DNA from: Flavobacteriales bacterium CG_4_9_14_3_um_filter_40_17
Lineage (GTDB): Bacteria > Bacteroidota > Bacteroidia > Flavobacteriales > Flavobacteriaceae
Length of the DNA stretch: 64,000 bases
Assembly: GCA_002790195.1 (NCBI GenBank)
Contig: PFUR01000028.1
Span: forward strand, 1-64,000
Direction of reading: 5' to 3'
Shown here: piece by piece, positions 34,195 through 41,531 of the stretch
How the letters are laid out: each line of letters opens with the position of its first letter
Numbering within the stretch: position 1 is the stretch's first letter
The notes under the pieces: model-generated
What the model was told of the DNA's origin: nothing
The model's database searches: none
Seen by the model: the letters and a program-made list of their open reading frames with translations, nothing else
Translations under genes and position numbers: made by a program

Positions 34195-35364
34195 TCAGGT
34201 TAACAATTTTTTTCCTTCGAGGCCTCTCGATAGCAAGACAGTAGCCGCCGCACTCCACGAACATTTGGGCACACCGGTTGGCATATTGGTGGCTGTGTTG
34301 AAATTTTCGTAGAAACTCCAATTTTCAACCTCATTGAGCCTGTTGATTTTCTTCAAGACATTTATTGCCAATTCGGTTTGACCATGATTCAACAATCCTA
34401 AACCGTAAAAACCGTTGACCATTTGCCAAGTTCCTCCGTTGTGAAATTCGTAAGGAATGTTTCTAAATTCGTATTTACAATTATTTTCCAGCAACTTCCA
34501 ATCCGGGTCTGCTTCCGTGATGGCAGGCCAAAAGGCAGGCAGCAATTTGGTTTTGACCGAATTGCGGATTTTTTCGCTGTATTTGATGACTTTCTGCGAA
34601 AACTCCTCTTTGTCTATTTCCAAAATCAAGGTCAGTGCGTTGGCAAAAGCATCGTATTGTTCTTGGTAACCGGATGGATTTAAGGCTGCTACCCAATATT
34701 TTTTCTTGCGCAACTGTCCGTAAGCTCTGGGATGGTAGGGTTCGTTGGTGGTTTTTCGTTTTCGGTAATTCTCGGAAATTTTGCGTGTGATACGGGTAAT
34801 TTTCTCTTCATTCTCAACTGATGGGAACAATGCGTTGAAAGCGCGTAAAGCCCAAACCCGCAACAATTGGTCATAGAGGATATAACCTTCGGTGATGTAC
34901 TCATCTGCCCAATTTCCGGATCGAGGCACATACATCAAATGGTTGTTGTTAAACTCCCAAGCTTCCAGTAAATTAAAACCTTTGTTAATGTTGTCAACGT
35001 GCGCTTTTGCAAATGCTAAATCGTTGGTTAATTGCGCATAATTACACAGCCCGATGATAAACCAAGATATGGTGTCAACGCGTCCTGCTAATCCACCAAA
35101 ACTGAGTTTAACGCCATTCTTATCAAAGAAAACATTCGAAGGGATGTTTCCCAAATGATGTTGATGGTTTGAGAGAGTGACAAGAGTTTCTCGGAATGTT
35201 TTTACCAATTGTTCGTCGCCATCCATCAGCGCGGCCAGTCCACAAATGACTCCATCGCGAGCCCAAATGCGCCGGTAATTGGTAATGTCATTGGCACTTG
35301 CCAAAAAACCTTTTTCCGAAGATACCTCTTTCAATAGACCGATGGCGTGGTTGTATGCATTCAT
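34195..35364 (-). CDS. GH100/GDE-like (alpha/alpha)6-barrel glycoside hydrolase, possible invertase
   Basis: Cytoplasmic hydrolase of 389 residues without signal peptide. Motifs resemble GH100 neutral/alkaline invertases and the amylo-alpha-1,6-glucosidase (GDE) barrel: ITNYRRIWARDGVICGLAAL near residue 27, GGLAGRVDTISWFIIGL near 89, ADEYITEGYILYDQLLRVWA, and the C-terminal IPYEFHNGGTWQMVNGFYGL with GVPKCSWSAAATVLL. These correspond to the acidic and His-Asn-Gly blocks of those families. The gene overlaps trehalase by 4 bases and is followed by a PfkB kinase. Sucrose cleavage would explain the kinase, but the exact substrate (sucrose, or another glucoside) is inference. Confidence 0.65.
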   Translation of the reverse strand: MNAYNHAIGLLKEVSSEKGFLASANDITNYRRIWARDGVICGLAALMDGDEQLVKTFRETLVTLSNHQHHLGNIPSNVFFDKNGVKLSFGGLAGRVDTISWFIIGLCNYAQLTNDLAFAKAHVDNINKGFNLLEAWEFNNNHLMYVPRSGNWADEYITEGYILYDQLLRVWALRAFNALFPSVENEEKITRITRKISENYRKRKTTNEPYHPRAYGQLRKKKYWVAALNPSGYQEQYDAFANALTLILEIDKEEFSQKVIKYSEKIRNSVKTKLLPAFWPAITEADPDWKLLENNCKYEFRNIPYEFHNGGTWQMVNGFYGLGLLNHGQTELAINVLKKINRLNEVENWSFYENFNTATNMPTGVPKCSWSAAATVLLSRGLEGKKLLT

Positions 35365-37223
35365 AGGACAAAAATTTTATTGGGATCGGTGAGTAAATCA
35401 AGTTGCCGCCTTAATTCATCTTTTAGAAGAGATAAACCAAGCTGATAGGAAGCGTTCATCCAACCAAAACCGGAGGTTGTGATATAGTCAAATTCTGTCC
35501 CCACATTGCCGTATTCGGCGTAAACCTTGTGGGTGCAGGCGACAACATCGTATTTTTCGGGTATGGTTCCGTTGTAATCGACTGCGTTGCGGGTGATCAT
35601 CCACAACCAACGATAGATTAGTTCTTGTGCTTCTTTTACAAATCCATATTTGAGCAAACCCTTCCAAATCATCATTTGGTGAGGTGCCCAACCGTTTGGA
35701 TAATCCCATTGCCGTTGTGGCTGATTTGCGCCGATGTGCGCAACAGACGCTTTGGAGGTTGCCAAGATTCCGCCTTTTGCTTTAAAAAACCACATCAGGT
35801 TTTGGACTGATTTTTCAGCCTGCTCTTTGCTGCAAACTTCTGCCCAAAGTGGATAAAAATTGGTTGCCGATTCAAAAAAGGTTTGTGTTTTTGTTAGAAA
35901 ATTATAATCGAAAAAGCTGCCTTTTTCGGCATTCCACAGGTATTTGTTCATCAACATTTTTCTGCTGGCCGCTTTTTCTATCCAAAAATCGGTGTGGTAA
36001 TACTTTCCTTTTCGAGTTTTAAATTTGTTTCCGAAATAGGTAGTTGTCAAATAGGCAAAATCTGTTTCATATTTGTAGAGCAAGGCATTGACATCGACAC
36101 AATTCAGATTGGCACAACAATCGTCAAGCCTCCACGAAGTATCGTGCCCGCTCTCGCGAAGGCTTCGGTCGTGGGTAAAATATAAATCCAATTCGGCATC
36201 GGTTATTTCTCTTTCGGCGTATTTTGATTCAAATTCTTTCAGCGGCATTCCGTGTTTGGCTGCAAATTTTTTTAAAACTTCGTCAAAGTGGCCGGCTTCT
36301 GTTTCGGGGGGAATGCCGATGCCTTCAGCGAGGTATCGGTTGAGTCCGTTTTCGGTCAATCTTTTGCCGGGTAACATCCATACGGTTTCGTATTCTTTGA
36401 TGGCAATTTCGATTACATATTGAAGCCAAACCTTGTTTTTTTCAGAATCTGCCTCATAAACTTCCCGGATGAATGAACTCAAAAAAGGAGGTTGTGTCCG
36501 CGTGAGATAATACGTTCGGTTGGCGTTGAGAATTTTGCCGTAGTGTTCGATTTGGTAACAAAAATTGTCCACCATGGATTTGGCTAAATCCAAACGGCCA
36601 TCCAGCAACAGTCCGATGCCTTCAAAATAGCTGTCCCAACCGTACATTTCGTTGAACCTTCCACCGGGAACGACAAACGGAACGCCTTTGTTGTTTTCAA
36701 TTTTAAGCGATAAAATCCCCGGTTTTTGATTGATTCCCAACACATATTGGGGTGTAATTTTTTTAGGGAGCGTTTCTACTTTTAGATTGGGGTGTGTGTT
36801 TTGAAGCCCGGAAAAATATTTTGCTGCAACTTTATCTGTATAGGGAACGTAGATTCGCTGGATCTCAGCTTCCGATTTGTCATCGCTCAATATTTTGTCG
36901 AGGCCTTGCACATCGACCGTTCTTGTCAAATCGTTCCAAAAATAATCACGAATCATCCTAGAAATACGGACAGAGGGAGCTTCTTCGATTTTTGATAGTG
37001 GAATGATAGCTTCGGTTTTACCGAGATTCTTTTCCAAAGCCAATTCTTGCAATAAATTGGATAGAAAATAGATACCTTTCACTTCGTATGCCTTCCCTTT
37101 TTCTGAATGAATCACAAATGATTGAGGCCCTTTGTCTTCCTTGGTGATTTTTTTGTCGCCATCGGTATCTTCTTGGTTCAATAGCTTTTGAAGGGTTTCA
37201 GATATTTCAAGCTTAAACTGCAT
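35361..37223 (-). CDS. treF: GH37 trehalase with N-terminal EF-hand-like loop (fungal neutral-trehalase type)
   Basis: Cytoplasmic alpha,alpha-trehalase, 620 residues, no signal peptide; splits trehalose into two glucoses. GH37 signatures: VPGGRFNEMYGWDSYF near 185-200 (signature 1) and QWDYPNGWAPHQ (signature 2), plus GHDTSWRLDD. Unusually, residues 19-30 read DTDGDKKITKED, a calcium-loop pattern, and the next residues KGPQSFVIHSEKG continue like the Trehalase_Ca-bi module of yeast neutral trehalase. GIPPETEAGHFDE and VLGINQKPG also recall the fungal enzymes. The yeast phosphorylation/14-3-3 tail is absent. It overlaps the MFS gene by 11 bases and the GH100-like gene by 4. Confidence 0.9.
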   Translation of the reverse strand: MQFKLEISETLQKLLNQEDTDGDKKITKEDKGPQSFVIHSEKGKAYEVKGIYFLSNLLQELALEKNLGKTEAIIPLSKIEEAPSVRISRMIRDYFWNDLTRTVDVQGLDKILSDDKSEAEIQRIYVPYTDKVAAKYFSGLQNTHPNLKVETLPKKITPQYVLGINQKPGILSLKIENNKGVPFVVPGGRFNEMYGWDSYFEGIGLLLDGRLDLAKSMVDNFCYQIEHYGKILNANRTYYLTRTQPPFLSSFIREVYEADSEKNKVWLQYVIEIAIKEYETVWMLPGKRLTENGLNRYLAEGIGIPPETEAGHFDEVLKKFAAKHGMPLKEFESKYAEREITDAELDLYFTHDRSLRESGHDTSWRLDDCCANLNCVDVNALLYKYETDFAYLTTTYFGNKFKTRKGKYYHTDFWIEKAASRKMLMNKYLWNAEKGSFFDYNFLTKTQTFFESATNFYPLWAEVCSKEQAEKSVQNLMWFFKAKGGILATSKASVAHIGANQPQRQWDYPNGWAPHQMMIWKGLLKYGFVKEAQELIYRWLWMITRNAVDYNGTIPEKYDVVACTHKVYAEYGNVGTEFDYITTSGFGWMNASYQLGLSLLKDELRRQLDLLTDPNKIFVL

Positions 37224-38433
37224 TTCTTGTGGTTAATTTTTTAAGAATAAAATAAGCTATCAGCAATAAAGTCATCGGAATCAAGGTAAAATAAAAAGCA
37301 TTTTCGGGGCCTTTATTTTTAAACAACCAGCCCACAACCATAGAACCGAGTGAACCGCCCAAGGCTGAAAAGACAACTATCAAACCGGTCATCGGGCTAT
37401 GCAGTTTTTTTGGCAATGCACTCAGGACAACCGAATTGAGCAATGGATAGATAGGAGCAATAAACAACCCGACCAGAGGAAATGCAAAACCAACCAGCGG
37501 GATATCACCGATAGAGCTTATCTCTTTCACTTCGAGCCCTACTGCTTTTGGCAAAACGAAAATCACCAACAACATGGCAGAGATTGTACAAATTATCAAT
37601 ACCCAAATCCAATTGATGTGTTTGGTAATCACCCCGGCAAGGATTCTGCCTATGGCCAATGAAACTGCCAAGATACTCGCCATCATGATGCCTACACTTT
37701 CAGGTAAGTGCAATACTTTGCTGTTGAAAGTCGGCAACCACGACATAATGCCTTGCTCAATCATCACAAAAAGAAAGGCACTGATGACAAATACGATAGT
37801 GAGCAACTTCGCCAAAAGTTTAAACATTTGAAAGAAATCATCCAACAAATCTGCGCCCGGAATTTCAATTGATTTATCAAATTTTGTACTCAACAAAAAC
37901 AAAAAGGACAAACCCGAAAGGCCTGCCAACAACCAATATACATTTAGCCAAGCGTCCGGGTTAGTTGCGTCGTTAAAAGCGGGGAAAAGAAAATAAGCCA
38001 AGGCAATCCCAATCATAAACACGCCTTCAATGCTACTCATCAAGCTGTTGTGTTCTTTTTGGTTCTCGGTCACCAATCCAATCATCGAATAGACAGAAAC
38101 TTTAATCAATGCGAAAGAAACACCCACCGTGGCGAAAAGAATTTTTGCAGACAAAAATGAATTTCCAAAATACATTTGAATGCAGGCCAAGGCTACCAAA
38201 CCCAAAGCAATCAACATCCCGCGTTTGAAGCCAATACGTGGGAGAAAAGAAGCTACCAAAAAAGAAACAATGGCAATCGGCATATCCTTAAACGGTTCTA
38301 ATATGCTGGCTTGAACCTCGTCCACGCCATAATTGTTCTGTGATTTCAAAATCACTATCCCTACACTGTTTAGCAAAATTGCAAATACAAAGTAGTTGAG
38401 ATACATCGATATTTTTATCCCTATATTTTTCAT
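37213..38433 (-). CDS. MFS sugar transporter
   Basis: Major facilitator permease with about twelve hydrophobic helices, 406 residues from the ATG at 38433. The frame continues in-phase to an ATG at 38481, adding a hydrophilic MIGQSGDEAS start; MKNIGIKISMYLNYF looks more like a natural N-terminus and is preferred. Helices include NYFVFAILLNSVGIVIL, PIAIVSFLVASFLPRIG and VGFAFPLVGLFIAPIYPLLNS. It overlaps trehalase by 11 bases, so transport and hydrolysis are coupled. With the upstream SLC45-like permease this operon has two sugar transporters and no SusCD pair. The substrate is probably a disaccharide or a monosaccharide product. Confidence 0.85.
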   Translation of the reverse strand: MKNIGIKISMYLNYFVFAILLNSVGIVILKSQNNYGVDEVQASILEPFKDMPIAIVSFLVASFLPRIGFKRGMLIALGLVALACIQMYFGNSFLSAKILFATVGVSFALIKVSVYSMIGLVTENQKEHNSLMSSIEGVFMIGIALAYFLFPAFNDATNPDAWLNVYWLLAGLSGLSFLFLLSTKFDKSIEIPGADLLDDFFQMFKLLAKLLTIVFVISAFLFVMIEQGIMSWLPTFNSKVLHLPESVGIMMASILAVSLAIGRILAGVITKHINWIWVLIICTISAMLLVIFVLPKAVGLEVKEISSIGDIPLVGFAFPLVGLFIAPIYPLLNSVVLSALPKKLHSPMTGLIVVFSALGGSLGSMVVGWLFKNKGPENAFYFTLIPMTLLLIAYFILKKLTTRNAV

Positions 38434-38591
38434 CTGTTGATATTTGTTTCGACTTGCTTCATCTCCCGACTGTCCGATCATTGGCTAGCCTCGCTTTATA
38501 CAAGTGCTATTTTATCTTTCGTCTCAATCTATTCCATATTCTAGGGCTTCGGGACGGTAGGTATCCAAATCTTGGTTATGTCATTTCTATG

Positions 38592-40058
38592 TTATTTTTT
38601 AAAAGTTAAATTGGCCTCTTCCCCTGTGTCACGTTTTATTCTTAGAGCCAACAATGAGGCAATGATAAAAAATACACCCCCAAACAATATTGCATTTACG
38701 GCACTGTCTCCCAAAAGGTTTTTTACAATAGGCCCGAACGATACAGTCTGGATTCCCATGGGGATAACAATCATCATATTGACGATGCCCATATAGACAC
38801 CTCGGCGTTCCTCCGGCACCACTTTTGAAACCATCGCATAAGGGATTCCCATCATGGTAGCCCAACCAATTCCAAATAATATCATAGGCAAAAGCAACAG
38901 GTATTGGTTTGAAATGTATGGCATGCTCAACATGGCAAGCCCTGTGAGGAACAAACTGCCAACATACACTAGCTTATTGCCATATTTTACTGCAACTGGC
39001 ACCAAAATAAGCGCAACCAGCATGGTGACAAGGTTGTAAGTCCCGTTCATGAGCCCGGTTTGAGCCAATGCTTGCTCCGATAAGGACTGGATGTTTTGGG
39101 CAAAGGAAGTGTCGGCAGCAGTAATTTCGGCGCCGTTCTTACAAGCTTCCATAATGCCATCAAATTTTGCAACGTCTTCATTGCTAATTCCAAATAGGCT
39201 AGTCCTCAACATGGGTGTTATAAACTGCCAATACACAAACAAAGCATACCATTGAAACAGGTAAACCCACGCTAATTTTTTCAAGAGCAACGGCATTCTT
39301 CCAATGGCTTGGTAGATTTCAATAAAAGGTTCGAAAATCCGATGTGACAATGAGTGGCCTTCGTTACGCGTTTTGATGACTTTTAACTCCTGATCTGTAG
39401 GCGGTATCTCCGGAGTTTTTAGTACCGACCACAAAATGGTTCCGATAGACATGATGGCACCCAAAAAGAAAGAATAGTAAACCCACGTTGGGATGGACGA
39501 AACCACTTCGGCTCCCGTGCTGCATAAATTTGCCCCTTCAACAGCAGGGACGCTGAACCAATCTTGGAACAAAAACAATGAAAAGTTGGCTATGGTAATC
39601 CCGGCACCCACAAACAAACTTTGCATTTGAAACCCGTAGGACAATTGATCGTCAGGTAATTTATCGCCTACAAAAGCTCTGTAAGGTTCCATTGCGGTAT
39701 TGTTGGCTGCATCCAAAATCCAAAGCAGCCCCACGGCAAACCACAATTGCGAACTAAAGGGAAACACAAACAAGCATAAACTTGCCAAAATCGCGCCAAT
39801 CAAGAAAAAAGGTTTTCGCCTTCCCCATCGTGGCGACCAAGTTTTATCGGAAATAGCGCCAATCAAAGGCTGAATCAATAATCCGGTAACAGGGCCTGCA
39901 AGATTTAATAAAGGCAACTGGTCGTGGTGAGCACCCAAAAAAGAAAAGATGGGATTGACAGCCGTTTGTTGCAACCCGAAACTGAACTGGATTCCGAAAA
40001 ACCCCACGTTCATGTTCCATATTTGCCAAAAGGAAAGCCTTAATTTAATTGGTTTCAT
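38592..40058 (-). CDS. SLC45/GPH-like sugar:proton symporter
   Basis: MFS symporter of 488 residues and about twelve helices, most like the SLC45/plant-sucrose-transporter group. The N-terminal FGIQFSFGLQQTAVNPIF precedes helix 2 (LAGPVTGLLIQPLIGAISDK), and the loop SPRWGRRKPFFLIGA holds the conserved RWGRRKP motif of sucrose and related symporters. A long periplasmic segment (about 200-245) and a cytoplasmic loop follow. It is the first gene of the operon, behind the promoter at 40179, and faces a divergent LacI regulator. Sucrose or trehalose uptake is likely by family and context, not proven. Confidence 0.85.
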   Translation of the reverse strand: MKPIKLRLSFWQIWNMNVGFFGIQFSFGLQQTAVNPIFSFLGAHHDQLPLLNLAGPVTGLLIQPLIGAISDKTWSPRWGRRKPFFLIGAILASLCLFVFPFSSQLWFAVGLLWILDAANNTAMEPYRAFVGDKLPDDQLSYGFQMQSLFVGAGITIANFSLFLFQDWFSVPAVEGANLCSTGAEVVSSIPTWVYYSFFLGAIMSIGTILWSVLKTPEIPPTDQELKVIKTRNEGHSLSHRIFEPFIEIYQAIGRMPLLLKKLAWVYLFQWYALFVYWQFITPMLRTSLFGISNEDVAKFDGIMEACKNGAEITAADTSFAQNIQSLSEQALAQTGLMNGTYNLVTMLVALILVPVAVKYGNKLVYVGSLFLTGLAMLSMPYISNQYLLLLPMILFGIGWATMMGIPYAMVSKVVPEERRGVYMGIVNMMIVIPMGIQTVSFGPIVKNLLGDSAVNAILFGGVFFIIASLLALRIKRDTGEEANLTFKK

Positions 40059-40178
40059 CTTAGTTTATAGTTGGTTTTAGAATCGTGCTGCAGTAGTTGG
40101 TCTTCATTGCGGGCAAACCTATTTTAACGCCAATCTCCCTGTAAACTAATGCCATCAAGGCCTCTCTAAGCCAGAAAG

Positions 40179-40212
40179 CAAAGTTAATAAACATTAAATT
40201 GTTCATGGCCAA
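40179..40212 (-). promoter_or_regulatory. Promoter of the disaccharide operon
   Basis: On the minus strand TAACTTTG (40186-40179) matches TAnnTTTG exactly, with TTGG (40212-40209) 22 bases upstream. The inferred start near 40172 gives a leader of about 114 bases before the SLC45-like gene. Confidence 0.5.
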
Positions 40213-40389
40213 TTCTAAAGTTTCTAAGTTGGTTGAAAAAGATACTATGCACCAAATGATATTAAATCATTAATATTGCTTATTTAAGTTTAATGAATTG
40301 CCAAACTTAATTAATCAAAATTTGTCGAATATACATTTTAAAGCCAAAAGAAAAAAAAATAGCATATAAATTTATCAATTCAGAATACC

Positions 40390-40406
40390 GAAACCGTTTT
40401 AGTTTC
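40390..40406. promoter_or_regulatory. Candidate LacI-family operator
   Basis: Inverted repeat GAAAC (40390-40394), 7-base centre CGTTTTA, GTTTC (40402-40406). It sits where the -33 element of the regulator promoter would be, with a -7 match TATTTTTG at 40425-40432. It suggests autorepression; only one copy was seen in the intergenic region. Confidence 0.4.
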
Positions 40407-40434
40407 ATAAATTTAACGTAAAATTATTTTTGCA

Positions 40435-41457
40435 ATGCATGATGTAACACTCAAACAAATAGCTGAAATATTAAACATCTCGATTACAACGGCCTCAAAA
40501 GCTTTGAAAGATTACAAAGATGTCAGCCCAAAAACACGCATTGCTGTGCGGAATTTGGCCGAAAAACTAAATTTTAAACCTAACACGACTGCACTCAATC
40601 TCAGAAACAAAGAATCCAAAACCATAGGCTTACTCATTCCTGAAATTGTGCATCACTTTTTTTCCAACGTCATCAATGGGGTCATCGTTGAAGCGGAAAA
40701 CCATGGATATTTAGTCATTGTACTTATCTCAAACGATTCTTATGAACTGGAAAAAAGACAGGTTGAACTCCTTTTAGACAAGCGGGTGGACGGGATACTC
40801 GTCTCACTCGCAGGAAGCACAATTGAGACCAGCCACATCAAACAAATCCTGAAAAAAGAAGTTCACTTAGTCATGTTTGATAAAATTTCAAATGACATCA
40901 ACTGCTCCAAAATCATCATTGACGACCAAAAAGCTGCTTTCCAGGCCACCGAAAAGTTGATTCTTTCCGGTTGCAAAAAAATTGCTCACTTTAAAGGGCC
41001 TGATGGACCCAAAACATCCCTCGACCGATTCTTAGGATACAAAGATGCCTTGGAAAAGCACCATCTATCTTACCACTCTGATTTGGTTTACACCAGCAAA
41101 CATGTCAGCTTGGAAGATGGTTGGGCATATATGGAACAAGCACTTGAAGAACATCCAGACCTCGATGGGATCTTTACCATTACCGATTTGGTTGCCGCAG
41201 GCGCACTTCGTTATTGCCAGGAAAACCTTATAGCCGTACCCGATAAAATTTCCATCATGGGATTTAGTAATTGGTTTGTTTCCGGGTTGATGACCCCTTC
41301 ACTCAGCACGGTTGACCAGCCCGGTTTTGAGATGGGAAAAGTTGCTTTCCTACAATTATTAAAGGAAATCGAACTGAAAAAAAATCAACAAACCATCGAG
41401 CCCGAAACCATCATAATCCCAACCTCAATAGTGATTCGACAGTCAACAAAAAATTAA
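40435..41457 (+). CDS. LacI-family transcriptional regulator
   Basis: Sugar-responsive repressor or activator, 340 residues. The N-terminal LacI helix-turn-helix is VTLKQIAEILNISITTASKA with the hinge YKDVSPKTRIAVRNLAEKLN; the periplasmic-binding-protein-like domain follows (ESKTIGLLIPEIVHHFFSNV, VDGILVSLAG, LDGIFTITDLVAAGALRYC, and STVDQPGFEMGKVAFLQLL). It is divergent from the trehalase/GH100-like operon and most likely controls it in response to the imported disaccharide. A -7 element (40425-40432) ends only two bases before the ATG, so the transcript may be leaderless; see findings. Confidence 0.92.
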   Translation: MHDVTLKQIAEILNISITTASKALKDYKDVSPKTRIAVRNLAEKLNFKPNTTALNLRNKESKTIGLLIPEIVHHFFSNVINGVIVEAENHGYLVIVLISNDSYELEKRQVELLLDKRVDGILVSLAGSTIETSHIKQILKKEVHLVMFDKISNDINCSKIIIDDQKAAFQATEKLILSGCKKIAHFKGPDGPKTSLDRFLGYKDALEKHHLSYHSDLVYTSKHVSLEDGWAYMEQALEEHPDLDGIFTITDLVAAGALRYCQENLIAVPDKISIMGFSNWFVSGLMTPSLSTVDQPGFEMGKVAFLQLLKEIELKKNQQTIEPETIIIPTSIVIRQSTKN

Positions 41458-41501
41458 CCCAATAAAACAAATCTTTCCTACTCAAGAATAAAAAATAACC
41501 C

Positions 41502-41509
41502 TAACTTTG
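41502..41509 (+). promoter_or_regulatory. Putative -7 element of the malic enzyme gene
   Basis: TAACTTTG matches TAnnTTTG. An inferred start near 41516 gives a leader of about 16 bases before the ATG at 41532. No good -33 element. Confidence 0.45.
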
Positions 41510-41531
41510 CTACTCTCTTTATAGAAGAATC

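Larger units (their letters stand above)
40059..40434. other. Divergent regulatory region between the sugar operon and the LacI-type gene
   Basis: About 375 bases with no gene. It holds a minus-strand promoter for the sugar operon (40179-40212), and at the other end an inverted repeat and a -7 element close to the regulator ATG. No tRNA, riboswitch or repeat array was seen. Confidence 0.6.
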
